DNA from: a virus
Virus record (IMG/VR): IMGVR_UViG_3300046369_000819
Location: 1 to 33,865 of that record
Length of the DNA stretch: 33,865 nt
Reading direction: 5' to 3' (one strand)
The stretch's first letter is position 1. Each line of letters begins with the position of its first letter. The notes beneath the pieces were generated by a model. It was not told the origin of the DNA and ran no database searches. It saw only the letters and a list, made by a program, of their open reading frames with translations. Below are positions 15,324-21,779 of the stretch, in pieces. Made by a program: the position numbers and the translations under genes.

Positions 15324-16001
15324 ATGGAATTTATTTATAAAGCCGCACCACTTGGGGATGTTGTTTATGACATTGATGAGAAAAATAGCTTAGTAAAAGG
15401 TTATGGATCTTTTTTTGACAATAAAGACAGCGACCAAGATATTATTAGAAAAGGAGCATACCAAAAAACAATTCAAGAAAACGGATCTAGGGTTAAATAT
15501 TTATATCAACATGATATGATGCAACCAATAGGTAAAATGACTGAACTATATGAAGATGACAAAGGATTGGTATTTGTTGCCGAAGTTCCTAAAACATCAT
15601 TAGGAAAAGATGTAATTGAACTAATGAAAGCTGGTGTTATTACTGAAAATTCTGTTGGTATTATGCCAATAGTAAAAGAAAACAAAGGCGATTATAGAGA
15701 GATTAGAGAAGTAAAATTATATGAAATTAGTGCTGTAACTTTAGCGGCAAATGATCAAGCTAAGATATTAGATGTAAAAGGCATTTCTAATATTGATCAA
15801 GTTTACAAAAGATATGACAACATTTGTAAGCTACTTAGGAAAGGCGATATTTCAGACAATCTGGGATATGCTTTAGAATCAGAAATACTTAAACTCAAAA
15901 CATATTTCATTAATGCTACTCAGCCAGTTGTAGAAACTACTGAGCCAGTTGAAAAAAGTCAAGAGGTTGATATTTACAAATACTTAATTAATAACCTTTA
16001 A
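15324..16001 (+). CDS. Prohead protease (S78, HK97 type)
   Basis: A 225-residue HK97-type prohead protease. The catalytic residues are visible as YLYQHD (His63), TENSVG (Ser110) and KLYEISAVT (Glu134). Residues 1-155 form the protease; the remaining 70 residues are a charged tail that may act as scaffold and be removed by self-cleavage. It processes the capsid protein's N-terminal delta region (gene at 16017) during maturation. Confidence 0.9.
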   Translation: MEFIYKAAPLGDVVYDIDEKNSLVKGYGSFFDNKDSDQDIIRKGAYQKTIQENGSRVKYLYQHDMMQPIGKMTELYEDDKGLVFVAEVPKTSLGKDVIELMKAGVITENSVGIMPIVKENKGDYREIREVKLYEISAVTLAANDQAKILDVKGISNIDQVYKRYDNICKLLRKGDISDNLGYALESEILKLKTYFINATQPVVETTEPVEKSQEVDIYKYLINNL

Positions 16002-16016
16002 AAAAATTCTACTAAA

Positions 16017-17216
16017 ATGGAAGAAAATGTAAAAAATCAGCTTGACCAATTAGGCAACATCATTGATGCTAAATTGGAAAAAGCTCATGGACAGGCAGTT
16101 GATTCAGCAACTGGTAAGGCAGATGTGGCTCTAAAAGGAGAGATCGCAAACCTAACACAAAAATTTACTGAGAGAATGGATGCTATTGAAGTTTCTAATA
16201 AAAAGAGATTTGAAGCATCTAAAAGAGAAGATAAATCATTTGGTGGTAACTTAACAAAAGCTATCAAAGAGGGTGCTTTAGATTCAATGAGAAATGGATC
16301 ATCAAGATCCGCAAATTTTTCTATAAAGGCGGATATGACTGTTGCGGCTGACTTTACTGGGGATGTAATTCCACCACAAAGAATACCAGGATATAAGTTT
16401 GATCCTACAACTCCACAAAACATAAGACAATTAATCCCAGTTGGTTCAACTAACTCTGATGTTGTTAAATATGTAAAAGAGAGTGGATATTCAAATGGTG
16501 CAGCAGCGGCAGCTGAGGGTGCAACACTTGCACAATCAGATTTCGATATGACTGCAACTGATGCTAATGTTAGAAAAATTGGAACGTACTTAAGAATCTC
16601 TGATGAGATGATGGCTGATACTCCACAAATTTCTAGCTATTTATCAGCAAGAGTACCAGCTAAATTAATGGAAGTTGAAGATGACCAAATATTAGGTGGT
16701 AATGGATCAGCTCCAAATTTAGATGGATTTTATAATTCATCATCTGACTTTGATGTTTCAAGTAATGGTAAATTTTACCAATCAGTTGAATCAGCAAACG
16801 AATTTGATGTATTAGTAGCGGCTTTGAACCAGTTACAAATTTCTAACTACAAAGCTGACTATATTATGTTAAACCCAACTGATTTTCACAAGATCTTATT
16901 ATTAAAAGATAGCACCAACAACTATCTTAAAGATCAAGTATATCAAGGGTTACAACCTAATTTCTTAGGTGTGCCAATCGCTGTTAACAACGAAGTAAAT
17001 CCAGGAACATTTTTTGTTGGAAACTTTGGACAAGCGGCTCAATTATGGGTTAGAGATAACGTTTCAATAGAGTTCTTTAGCGAAGATGGAACTAACGTTA
17101 GAGACGGATTTTTAACTGTAAGAGTAAAAGAGAGAGTTGCATTAGCGACTTATTTACCAAATGGTATTATAAATGGAACATTCAGTACTGCAAAAGCGGC
17201 ACTAGAAACACCATAA
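16017..17216 (+). CDS. Major capsid protein (HK97 fold)
   Basis: A 399-residue HK97-like capsid protein. Residues 1 to about 95 are a charged coiled coil (delta domain), probably removed by the protease just upstream. The shell domain follows: AADFTGDVIPPQR, RQLIPVGSTNSDVVKYVKE (the E-loop region), LRISDEMMAD, VEDDQILGGNGSAP and, near the end, GFLTVRVKERVALATYLPNG. The gene ends in a strong terminator, fitting a highly expressed product. Confidence 0.95.
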   Translation: MEENVKNQLDQLGNIIDAKLEKAHGQAVDSATGKADVALKGEIANLTQKFTERMDAIEVSNKKRFEASKREDKSFGGNLTKAIKEGALDSMRNGSSRSANFSIKADMTVAADFTGDVIPPQRIPGYKFDPTTPQNIRQLIPVGSTNSDVVKYVKESGYSNGAAAAAEGATLAQSDFDMTATDANVRKIGTYLRISDEMMADTPQISSYLSARVPAKLMEVEDDQILGGNGSAPNLDGFYNSSSDFDVSSNGKFYQSVESANEFDVLVAALNQLQISNYKADYIMLNPTDFHKILLLKDSTNNYLKDQVYQGLQPNFLGVPIAVNNEVNPGTFFVGNFGQAAQLWVRDNVSIEFFSEDGTNVRDGFLTVRVKERVALATYLPNGIINGTFSTAKAALETP

Positions 17217-17236
17217 TAATTGCTTTTATTATAATT

Positions 17237-17263
17237 AAAGGGGTATTTATTACCCCTTTTTTT
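17237..17263 (+). terminator. Terminator after capsid gene
   Basis: AAAGGGGTA (17237-17245) pairs perfectly with TACCCCTTT (17251-17259), five-base loop, followed by a T run to 17263. Confidence 0.92.
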
Positions 17264-17306
17264 ATGGAGTAAAGTGAAATAATAATAAAATAAAATGAAA
17301 ATATAT

Positions 17307-17336
17307 TTTGTATTTAAAAATATTCTTTTACATTTG
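17307..17336 (+). promoter_or_regulatory. Promoter P2 (TTTG-18-TAnnTTTG)
   Basis: TTTG at 17307-17310 and TACATTTG at 17329-17336 have an 18-nt spacer, as in P1 and P3. Expected transcription starts around 17342, so the ATG at 17339 cannot be the start of the next gene; ATG 17381 is used instead. Confidence 0.8.
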
Positions 17337-17380
17337 TAATGTATTTGCAATTAAGCATTACAGAAACAAAACTTATTATT

Positions 17381-17611
17381 ATGAATAAATTAGTAAAAAC
17401 AAAAACAGTTGAAGAAGTTGCTGAATCATTTAGTAATACATTTTTAATTAGTGTTGCAGTTGATCACAAAAAAAGAGAATCAATAATTGTTGTATTAGAA
17501 AATATTTTTTCAGCAACAGATGCAAAAGAACATTTAAGGAAAATTGGAATAAATGTTACAAGCGTTCAAAGATTAGAAAAAATTGATGCTCAAGATCAAT
17601 GGTTTAGCTAA
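17381..17611 (+). CDS. Small hypothetical protein under promoter P2 (76 aa)
   Basis: The start ATG 17381 is chosen because ATG 17339 coincides with the transcription start of P2; this leaves a leader of about 40 nt. The 76-residue product (MNKLVKTKTVEEVAESFSN..., ending DAQDQWFS) alternates helix and strand and contains FLISVAVDHKKRESIIVVLENIF, a beta-alpha pattern of a soluble small domain. A terminator follows 8 nt after its stop, so it is a one-gene transcript. No family recognised. It belongs to the accessory island behind the capsid gene. Confidence 0.65.
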   Translation: MNKLVKTKTVEEVAESFSNTFLISVAVDHKKRESIIVVLENIFSATDAKEHLRKIGINVTSVQRLEKIDAQDQWFS

Positions 17612-17618
17612 AAACAAT

Positions 17619-17642
17619 GGGGGTGTAAAAACCCCCTTTTTT
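17619..17642 (+). terminator. Terminator after P2 gene
   Basis: GGGGGT (17619-17624) pairs with ACCCCC (17631-17636), six-base loop, followed by six T residues. Confidence 0.88.
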
Positions 17643-17648
17643 ATTACA

Positions 17649-17780
17649 ATGAAAATAATCTACTATAATAAAATCAAAGATATGGCACTTAAAATGCCCA
17701 GATCATTTAGGCAATTACTACTGCATGAAATGTCAAAATCATTATTAGATGATAAAATAAATGCAAAAAATATTTTGTAA
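17649..17780 (+). CDS. Very small hypothetical protein (43 aa)
   Basis: ATG at 17649 opens a 43-residue frame (MKIIYYNKIKDMALKMPRSF..., ending KINAKNIL). A longer frame from 17583 would have to be translated through the terminator hairpin and is rejected. Its last codons overlap the -33 element of promoter P3 (17774). It is basic and helical. Located right after a terminator with no promoter of its own, it might be expressed only by read-through; existence is uncertain. Confidence 0.35.
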   Translation: MKIIYYNKIKDMALKMPRSFRQLLLHEMSKSLLDDKINAKNIL

Positions 17781-17803
17781 TTAAAAAAAAAGTTTTATAT
17801 TTG
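17774..17803 (+). promoter_or_regulatory. Promoter P3 (TTTG-18-TAnnTTTG)
   Basis: TTTG at 17774-17777 and TATATTTG at 17796-17803, 18-nt spacer. The stretch ATATTTTGTAATTAAAAAAA is shared with P1 (10551 onward). The next start codon is at 17823 and is preceded by AACAAA, as in the P1 and P2 leaders. Confidence 0.82.
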
Positions 17804-17822
17804 GTGTATAATTAGAAACAAA

Positions 17823-18011
17823 ATGAACAAAACAGTAATTAAAAATTTCAGAACATCAAAAGGTCAAAGAGTTACAATCGGAACTCAAATAACTATAATG
17901 CCATTAATGGGTATTACTAATAAAGTTGATTTAGTTCAAATAGTAGGTGAAAACTTTACAATGAATACACTTAGATCTCTAGCTGTCAAATTAACAACAT
18001 TAGAAAATTAA
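17823..18011 (+). CDS. Small hypothetical protein under promoter P3 (62 aa)
   Basis: A 62-residue basic protein about 12-15 nt after the expected transcription start of P3. It has short strands (VTIGTQITIMPLMG, KVDLVQIVGENFTM) and a C-terminal helix, suggesting a small beta-barrel or SH3-like domain, but no family is recognised. It begins a run of six small genes reaching 18972. Confidence 0.6.
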   Translation: MNKTVIKNFRTSKGQRVTIGTQITIMPLMGITNKVDLVQIVGENFTMNTLRSLAVKLTTLEN

Positions 18012-18016
18012 TTATT

Positions 18017-18121
18017 ATGTATAAAAAATTTCTTAAACAAGATCCTAACAACTGGAAATGGCTTATTGCTATTCATGTAGTTGTTTATTCAATAATGTTA
18101 ATCTTAATGTTAGATATATGA
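18017..18121 (+). CDS. Small single-pass membrane protein (34 aa)
   Basis: ATG 18017 (five bases after the preceding stop) opens a 34-residue frame ending TGA at 18119-18121, overlapped ATGA-style by the next gene. After a charged start (MYKKFLKQDPNN) the whole remainder (WKWLIAIHVVVYSIMLILML) is a single membrane helix. Small phage membrane peptides like this often block superinfection or alter the host envelope; the role here is an inference. Confidence 0.55.
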   Translation: MYKKFLKQDPNNWKWLIAIHVVVYSIMLILMLDI

Positions 18122-18414
18122 ATCGTAAAAACTTAAAATTAAAAGATGCATTCAAATTAGCTATGGCTGATATGACAGATGAGCTATGTTTAGCTTGGCA
18201 ACCTATAAATGATTATGTTATTGATAATACATTACATGATCTAGCAGTTAAGTTCAGTAATAATTGGCTAGAACATCATAGGGTTTTATATTCTAATGTA
18301 GATTGGAAACAACCAGTTTCTAAAACGTATTTAAACACTAAAGAACAAAGGCAGTTAAATAGTAAGCTAGGAATTACTAAAACTAAAGGAATAATAAATT
18401 GGTATAAAAATTAA
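18118..18414 (+). CDS. Hypothetical protein (98 aa)
   Basis: The start ATG 18118 is chosen because it overlaps the stop of the membrane peptide as ATGA; the longer frame from 18058 would run entirely through that gene. The 98-residue product is helical (LKDAFKLAMADMTDELCLAW, HDLAVKFSNNWLEHHR) and basic at the C-terminus. No family recognised. Coupling to the membrane peptide suggests a joint function. Confidence 0.55.
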   Translation: MNRKNLKLKDAFKLAMADMTDELCLAWQPINDYVIDNTLHDLAVKFSNNWLEHHRVLYSNVDWKQPVSKTYLNTKEQRQLNSKLGITKTKGIINWYKN

Positions 18415-18421
18415 TTTAACA

Positions 18422-18512
18422 GAGGGGTGTACAAAACAATCAAGGTGGATAGCTATAAGGTGTACAACTTTTAACCACTGCAACGGAGCAAGAGAGCCAA
18501 CCCACACCCCTC
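18422..18512 (+). ncRNA. Unexplained structured, GC-rich leader RNA candidate
   Basis: GAGGGGTGT (18422-18430) is perfectly complementary to ACACCCCTC (18504-18512), closing a 91-nt element. Inside, GGTGG (18444-18448) can pair with CCACT (18475-18479), one G-U pair. The 115-bp intergenic stretch is clearly richer in GC than anything near it. GGTGTACAA occurs twice (18426-18434 and 18459-18467), 33 bp apart. No T-run follows, so it is not a terminator, and no tRNA T-loop is present. It precedes the start at 18530 by 17 nt. It could be a cis-regulatory RNA, a stable small RNA or, at the DNA level, a paired protein-binding site. Confidence 0.5.
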
Positions 18513-18529
18513 ACATTAAAAGAAAAATT

Positions 18530-18679
18530 ATGAGCTACAATAAAAACAAGTTTGAGCATAACTTAAAAAAAGCTAAAAGACAAAATAAAGATGAAAGGTT
18601 ACTACTAAATAATATTTTTAGTGGGTATTCAAAAACTCTAATTGAAATTTGTAACCCAAATACATTAAAAGATGAATAA
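18530..18679 (+). CDS. Small basic hypothetical protein (49 aa)
   Basis: ATG 18530, 17 nt after the structured leader, opens 49 residues (MSYNKNKFEHNLKKAKRQNK..., ending NPNTLKDE). Very basic N-terminal half, probably a helix. The frame is open further upstream through the leader but has no ATG there. It overlaps the next gene by eight bases (ATGAATAA). No family recognised. Confidence 0.5.
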   Translation: MSYNKNKFEHNLKKAKRQNKDERLLLNNIFSGYSKTLIEICNPNTLKDE

Positions 18680-18827
18680 ACACTATATAAAGCACTTTAC
18701 AGCTTGCCTACTGCTTTATTTGTCATTTAGGGTATTGTTTATATCAAATGATTTATTAACATCTGTAATACTAGGTATTCTAGCTGTTTCAGTTTTAACA
18801 AGTAAAAGTAATGATGGCAAACAATAA
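18672..18827 (+). CDS. Small two-helix membrane protein (51 aa)
   Basis: A 51-residue product with two hydrophobic segments, FTACLLLYLSFRVLFI (about 9-24) and LLTSVILGILAVSVLT (about 28-43), and a charged tail. The size and topology match small holins or superinfection-exclusion proteins. Its start is inside the end of the preceding gene and its own end overlaps the next gene by 14 nt, so three genes are translated as a coupled set. Since a holin-like gene exists in the lysis cassette, exclusion is a reasonable alternative. Confidence 0.55.
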   Translation: MNKHYIKHFTACLLLYLSFRVLFISNDLLTSVILGILAVSVLTSKSNDGKQ

Positions 18828-18972
18828 AAAAATAGTGGTGTTAGATGTAGATACAATAGTTACAAGCTCTGTTGATAGGAATACATTTGAAAATTTGCCA
18901 CCAACTAAAAAAATAAGGATATATTATCATGCTCAAGAAATAGTTAAAATAATGCAATCACATCCATTGTAA
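18814..18972 (+). CDS. Small hypothetical protein (52 aa)
   Basis: A 52-residue frame (MANNKKIVVLDVDTIVTSSV..., ending QSHPL) overlapping the two-helix membrane protein gene by 14 nt. The N-terminal KIVVLDVDTIV could be a beta strand followed by a short loop. No family recognised. It is the last gene before a terminator. Confidence 0.5.
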   Translation: MANNKKIVVLDVDTIVTSSVDRNTFENLPPTKKIRIYYHAQEIVKIMQSHPL

Positions 18973-19011
18973 TAATTTTGTTTTGTTTTGTATAAATCTG
19001 TGATTGTTAAA

Positions 19012-19043
19012 AAGCCAGTTGTTTAGTCAGCTGGTTTTTTTTT
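19012..19043 (+). terminator. Terminator ending the small-gene operon
   Basis: GCCAGTTG (19014-19021) pairs with CAGCTGGT (19028-19035) with G-U pairs, six-base loop, followed by a run of nine T residues. Confidence 0.75.
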
Positions 19044-19054
19044 ATATTATAGGC

Positions 19055-19429
19055 ATGAATCATAACCAAAAAGGTTGTTTTGCTGAATATCATTTTGCAT
19101 CAACAGCCATTGCATTAGGTTATAATGTTTCAATGCCTTTGCTTAGTGCCAGCTATTATGATTGCATACTTGAAAAAAATGGTAAGCTCTTTAAGATCCA
19201 AATTAAATATTTAGGCAAAGATCGTACACAAAGAAAAAACAGCATACAAATCACATTAAGGCGAACTGGCTTGCCATCTTATGAAAAAAAATATGTTGAT
19301 TATTTTGCATTATGGGATGAAAGGCATAATGGTTTTTTTATAATACCTAATTTAGGACAAACAAGTTTAAAATTAAATCCTAATGGAAAGTATAAAGAAA
19401 ATTTTAATAACTTTGCCTTGATTTCATAA
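19055..19429 (+). CDS. Stand-alone PD-(D/E)XK endonuclease (intron-endonuclease type)
   Basis: The start ATG 19055 is chosen because the longer frame from 19004 spans a terminator hairpin. The 124-residue product matches the PDDEXK_5 pattern: NQKGCFAEYHFASTAIALG (Glu11) opens helix 1, YYDCILE gives Asp36, and FKIQIKYL gives Gln49 and Lys51. Relatives include group I intron endonucleases and mobile nucleases. It lies alone between two terminators with no visible intron or close repeats, as expected of a free-standing mobile gene inserted between capsid and neck genes. Confidence 0.7.
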   Translation: MNHNQKGCFAEYHFASTAIALGYNVSMPLLSASYYDCILEKNGKLFKIQIKYLGKDRTQRKNSIQITLRRTGLPSYEKKYVDYFALWDERHNGFFIIPNLGQTSLKLNPNGKYKENFNNFALIS

Positions 19430-19437
19430 ATAAGTTT

Positions 19438-19478
19438 AAGTGTCATTAGATTAAAACCTTAGTGGCACTTTTTTTTTA
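19438..19478 (+). terminator. Terminator after the PD-(D/E)XK gene
   Basis: AAGTGTCA (19438-19445) pairs with TGGCACTT (19463-19470), one G-U pair, with a long T run to 19477. A TATCTTTA (19477-19484) that could act as a weak -7 box follows. Confidence 0.75.
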
Positions 19479-19500
19479 TCTTTACATAAAATAAATAGTT

Positions 19501-19716
19501 ATGAAAATTAAACTACTAACATCAATCAAAAGAAATGGTCAAAATTATATTGCTGGTGATATTTTAGATATTCCAGAAAATAATGTGAGTAAATGGCTAA
19601 AAAATGGTTGGGGTGAATCTATTGAAAAAATAGTCAAGAAAAAAGAAGTTAAGATTAAAAAAGAAACTAAAGAACTAAAACTAGATTCTAAAGAAACCAA
19701 ACATGAGGGAAATTAA
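19501..19716 (+). CDS. Small head-neck-associated protein (71 aa)
   Basis: A 71-residue protein opening the neck operon. Residues 1-40 (KIKLLTSIKRNGQNYIAGDIL, then KWLKNGWGE) resemble a small SH3-like family that frequently lies between capsid and head-tail connector genes. The rest is a Lys/Glu-rich tail. It overlaps the next gene by 14 nt. Its role in the head is inferred from place and length. Confidence 0.55.
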   Translation: MKIKLLTSIKRNGQNYIAGDILDIPENNVSKWLKNGWGESIEKIVKKKEVKIKKETKELKLDSKETKHEGN

Positions 19717-20218
19717 AATCAATTCAACTGATGGATCTGAGATTGTATTAGTTGCAACAGCTAAAGATTACATGAGAGTTAGCTCAACTGTTGATGATAA
19801 TATTATTACCAGGATGATTACTCAAGCTAGAATCTGGTGTGAAAATTATATATCTAGGGATATTGTAGCTAAAACAAGAACCTATTATTTACCAGAAACT
19901 AATGGCATATTTGATTTGCCATTTGGTCCAGTAAGTAGTATTACAAGTGTAAAAAGTGATGATGTTGATATTGCCTATACTGTATTAGGTTTAAATAGTG
20001 AAAGTATAGAGCTTGATGGTGGTTATGCTGACAAAGTAAAAATAGTTTACGTTACAAGTGGTTTAAATGATGAATTATTACAATCGGCTATAATGCAATT
20101 AGTTTCAACATATTATGACAATAGAGCTGATTTTAGTTCTGATCAAAAAAGTAATGTTGAATCAATACCAACAAATGTTAGAGATATTTTAAACTCATAT
20201 AAAGCAATGTATTTATAA
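19703..20218 (+). CDS. Head-tail connector (HK97 gp6 / SPP1 gp15-like)
   Basis: A 171-residue protein of the gp6-like adaptor family. The N-terminal helical region (ATAKDYMRVSSTVDDNIITR, followed by MITQARIWCENYISR) is typical, then beta hairpin segments (TYYLPETNGIFDLPFGPVSS) and a C-terminal helix (ILNSYKAMYL). It docks below the portal to form the neck ring. The next start overlaps its stop (TAATG). Confidence 0.82.
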   Translation: MREIKINSTDGSEIVLVATAKDYMRVSSTVDDNIITRMITQARIWCENYISRDIVAKTRTYYLPETNGIFDLPFGPVSSITSVKSDDVDIAYTVLGLNSESIELDGGYADKVKIVYVTSGLNDELLQSAIMQLVSTYYDNRADFSSDQKSNVESIPTNVRDILNSYKAMYL

Positions 20219-20550
20219 TGGATGCTGGAAAATTAGATACTAGAATTGGTGTATATAGATTAAATCAAACAACTGATGGTTATGGTGGCTTTAGTGATTC
20301 ACCTACTTTATTAACAACATTATGGGCAAATGTTACTTATTTAAGTGGCGAAATGAAAACAGAAAATGGTAGTCGAAAACAAGCTCAAAAAATAAAATTA
20401 ATATTTAGAGATTTGGCTTTAGTTTCACCTAACAATTATTTTGAATATTATTTACAATTTTCTGGTGGTGCTTATAAATATAGGATTGTAAATATGTTTG
20501 AAAGCACACCTGATTTTTATACAACCATTGAAGCTGTAAGTTTTGCATAA
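20218..20550 (+). CDS. Head closure protein (SPP1 gp16-like)
   Basis: A 110-residue protein of the phage head-tail joining family: GKLDTRIGVYRLNQTTDGYG near the N-terminus, LWANVTYLSGEM, and a C-terminal strand KYRIVNMFE. It closes the channel after packaging and joins the tail. Its start overlaps the connector stop and its own stop overlaps the next start, so the neck genes are translated as a chain. Confidence 0.8.
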   Translation: MDAGKLDTRIGVYRLNQTTDGYGGFSDSPTLLTTLWANVTYLSGEMKTENGSRKQAQKIKLIFRDLALVSPNNYFEYYLQFSGGAYKYRIVNMFESTPDFYTTIEAVSFA

Positions 20551-20915
20551 TGAAAAGTAAATTAAAATTTAATAAAAGAGATTTAGATAATGTTGAAAAA
20601 ATATTAAAGAATTTAAGCATTGTAGTTAAAAATGCAAGTGACAATAGATTAAATAGAGCTGCGGCTGAAATGACAAAAGAAATAAAATTAGGATCGCCAG
20701 TTGATAAAGGTGATTTAAAAAAAACTACTCATTATGAAAAAACAAGTAAGGGTGTTTTTATAGAATCACCTATGGATTATGCAAGTTTTGTTGAATTTGG
20801 AACAAGTAAACAAAAACCAAATCCCTATTTTTTCAATCCTATTAGAGTTAGGTTTAGAAAATTTGTTGATGATTTAAGGCGAAAGGTTAATAAAGAAATA
20901 AAAAAAAGCAGTTAG
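20550..20915 (+). CDS. HK97 gp10-like neck/tail completion protein
   Basis: A 121-residue protein fitting the HK97 gp10 family: an N-terminal helical stretch (DLDNVEKILKNLSIVVKNA), then AAAEMTKEIKLGSPVDKGDL, FIESPMDYASFVEFGTSKQ and PNPYF. VEFGT followed by P..F is the family's hallmark. It acts at the head-tail junction. Confidence 0.85.
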   Translation: MKSKLKFNKRDLDNVEKILKNLSIVVKNASDNRLNRAAAEMTKEIKLGSPVDKGDLKKTTHYEKTSKGVFIESPMDYASFVEFGTSKQKPNPYFFNPIRVRFRKFVDDLRRKVNKEIKKSS

Positions 20916-20916
20916 T

Positions 20917-21354
20917 ATGAGAGAGCCAATGCAATATATTAGACAAGCTATTATTTCTGCAATAGGTAGTCAATCAATTAGTGGGCAACCAGTACAAGTA
21001 ACTAATAGAGTTAGTAAAAGTTTTGATCCGCCATATATTTGGGTTTACAGTGTTGCAACAAATGAAATTGATAATAACCAGCAATCATTTACAACTGAGG
21101 TTATAACAAGATTAGAAATTGTAACTAAATATCAAGGCGATTCTGGTGGTGATTTGGTAGCCAATACATTAGTAAATACTTGCTTAACTTTGCTTAGAAC
21201 TAGAACAAGTGGATATTTTGATTTGTCTAGTAATGATTTTAAAGTGTATGGGTGTAATGTAGAGAGTGTTAATTATAGCCAAGAAGATACAGATGGTGGC
21301 ACATATTTTAAGGGAGTTATAGAATTATCTAACAGAGTTGAACAATTAAATTAA
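20917..21354 (+). CDS. Tail terminator / tail completion protein
   Basis: A 145-residue protein after the gp10-like gene, the position of the tail terminator in this type of phage. The N-terminal helix (MREPMQYIRQAIISAIGSQS), the strand SFDPPYIWVYSVA and the central TRLEIVTKYQ agree with the tail terminator fold. Tail terminators cap the tail tube and bind the neck. It is followed by the lysis genes and not by the tail tube gene. Confidence 0.75.
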   Translation: MREPMQYIRQAIISAIGSQSISGQPVQVTNRVSKSFDPPYIWVYSVATNEIDNNQQSFTTEVITRLEIVTKYQGDSGGDLVANTLVNTCLTLLRTRTSGYFDLSSNDFKVYGCNVESVNYSQEDTDGGTYFKGVIELSNRVEQLN

Positions 21355-21355
21355 A

Positions 21356-21505
21356 ATGGGATATACAGACATGAAATTATATATGATAAATACTTTTGCA
21401 CTAGGAATTTCATTGACTAATATTGAGGTTACTTTAAGGATTATATTACTACTAGCTACAATAATTTATACAATACAAAAAATAAAAAAGAATAAAAATG
21501 AGTAA
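21356..21505 (+). CDS. Small holin-like membrane protein (49 aa)
   Basis: ATG 21356, one base after the tail terminator stop, opens a 49-residue protein with two hydrophobic stretches (MINTFALGISL and VTLRIILLLATIIYTI, about 10-20 and 25-40) and a basic tail (KKIKKNKNE). The size, lysine-rich end and position before the endolysin suit a small class II holin or antiholin. It overlaps the next gene by eight bases. Confidence 0.55.
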   Translation: MGYTDMKLYMINTFALGISLTNIEVTLRIILLLATIIYTIQKIKKNKNE

Positions 21506-21779
21506 AGAATTAAATGAAGATACTAGCTTAAATATTAGTATAAAAACATTGATAGCTATTGGAGCTGGTATGGCATCATTAATTGGAATGTGGTTTGCTT
21601 TACAAGCCGATATTGAAGAAGCTAAGTTGTTGCCAGAGCCAGAAATTAGTCGAACTGAATATGATCTAAAAGATCAATTAATTAGAGAAACTATTATGAA
21701 TACTGGTAAAAAAGTTGAAGAAAATAGCGATGCTCTGAAAAATATTGATGAAAAATTATTTGAAATAATAAGTAAATGA
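21498..21779 (+). CDS. Membrane-anchored coiled-coil protein, i-spanin-like
   Basis: A 93-residue protein with one membrane helix at about residues 15-37 (KTLIAIGAGMASLIGMWFAL) and an extracytoplasmic coiled coil (about 52-92, KDQLIRETIMNTGKKVEENS). This is the topology of inner membrane spanins (Rz) and of XhlA-type lysis accessory proteins. It sits in the lysis cassette, overlapping genes on both sides by 8 and 4 nt. No sequence match to a named family is claimed. Confidence 0.5.
   Translation: MSKELNEDTSLNISIKTLIAIGAGMASLIGMWFALQADIEEAKLLPEPEISRTEYDLKDQLIRETIMNTGKKVEENSDALKNIDEKLFEIISK

Noticed and set aside
17339-17611. Start of the P2 gene at ATG 17339
   Set aside because: It would begin at or before the expected transcription start of P2; ATG 17381 is in frame with a normal leader.
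17583-17780. 65-residue frame starting at 17583
   Set aside because: Its first third reads through the terminator hairpin at 17619-17642; the in-frame ATG 17649 is a better start if the gene is real.
18058-18414. 118-residue frame starting at 18058
   Set aside because: The first 20 codons lie inside the membrane peptide gene 18017-18121; ATG 18118 with an ATGA overlap is the natural start.
18422-18512. tRNA or known ribozyme at the structured leader
   Set aside because: No T-loop (GTTCRA), no 3' acceptor layout, no hammerhead core CTGANGA with GAAA and no other class I could name.
18395-18529. Coding extension upstream of ATG 18530 through the structured leader
   Set aside because: The frame is open but contains no ATG, and the translated stretch is unlike neighbouring proteins; complementary arms argue for RNA or DNA structure.
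19004-19429. 141-residue frame starting at 19004
   Set aside because: The added N-terminus is encoded by the terminator hairpin and T-run; the nuclease domain begins at ATG 19055.
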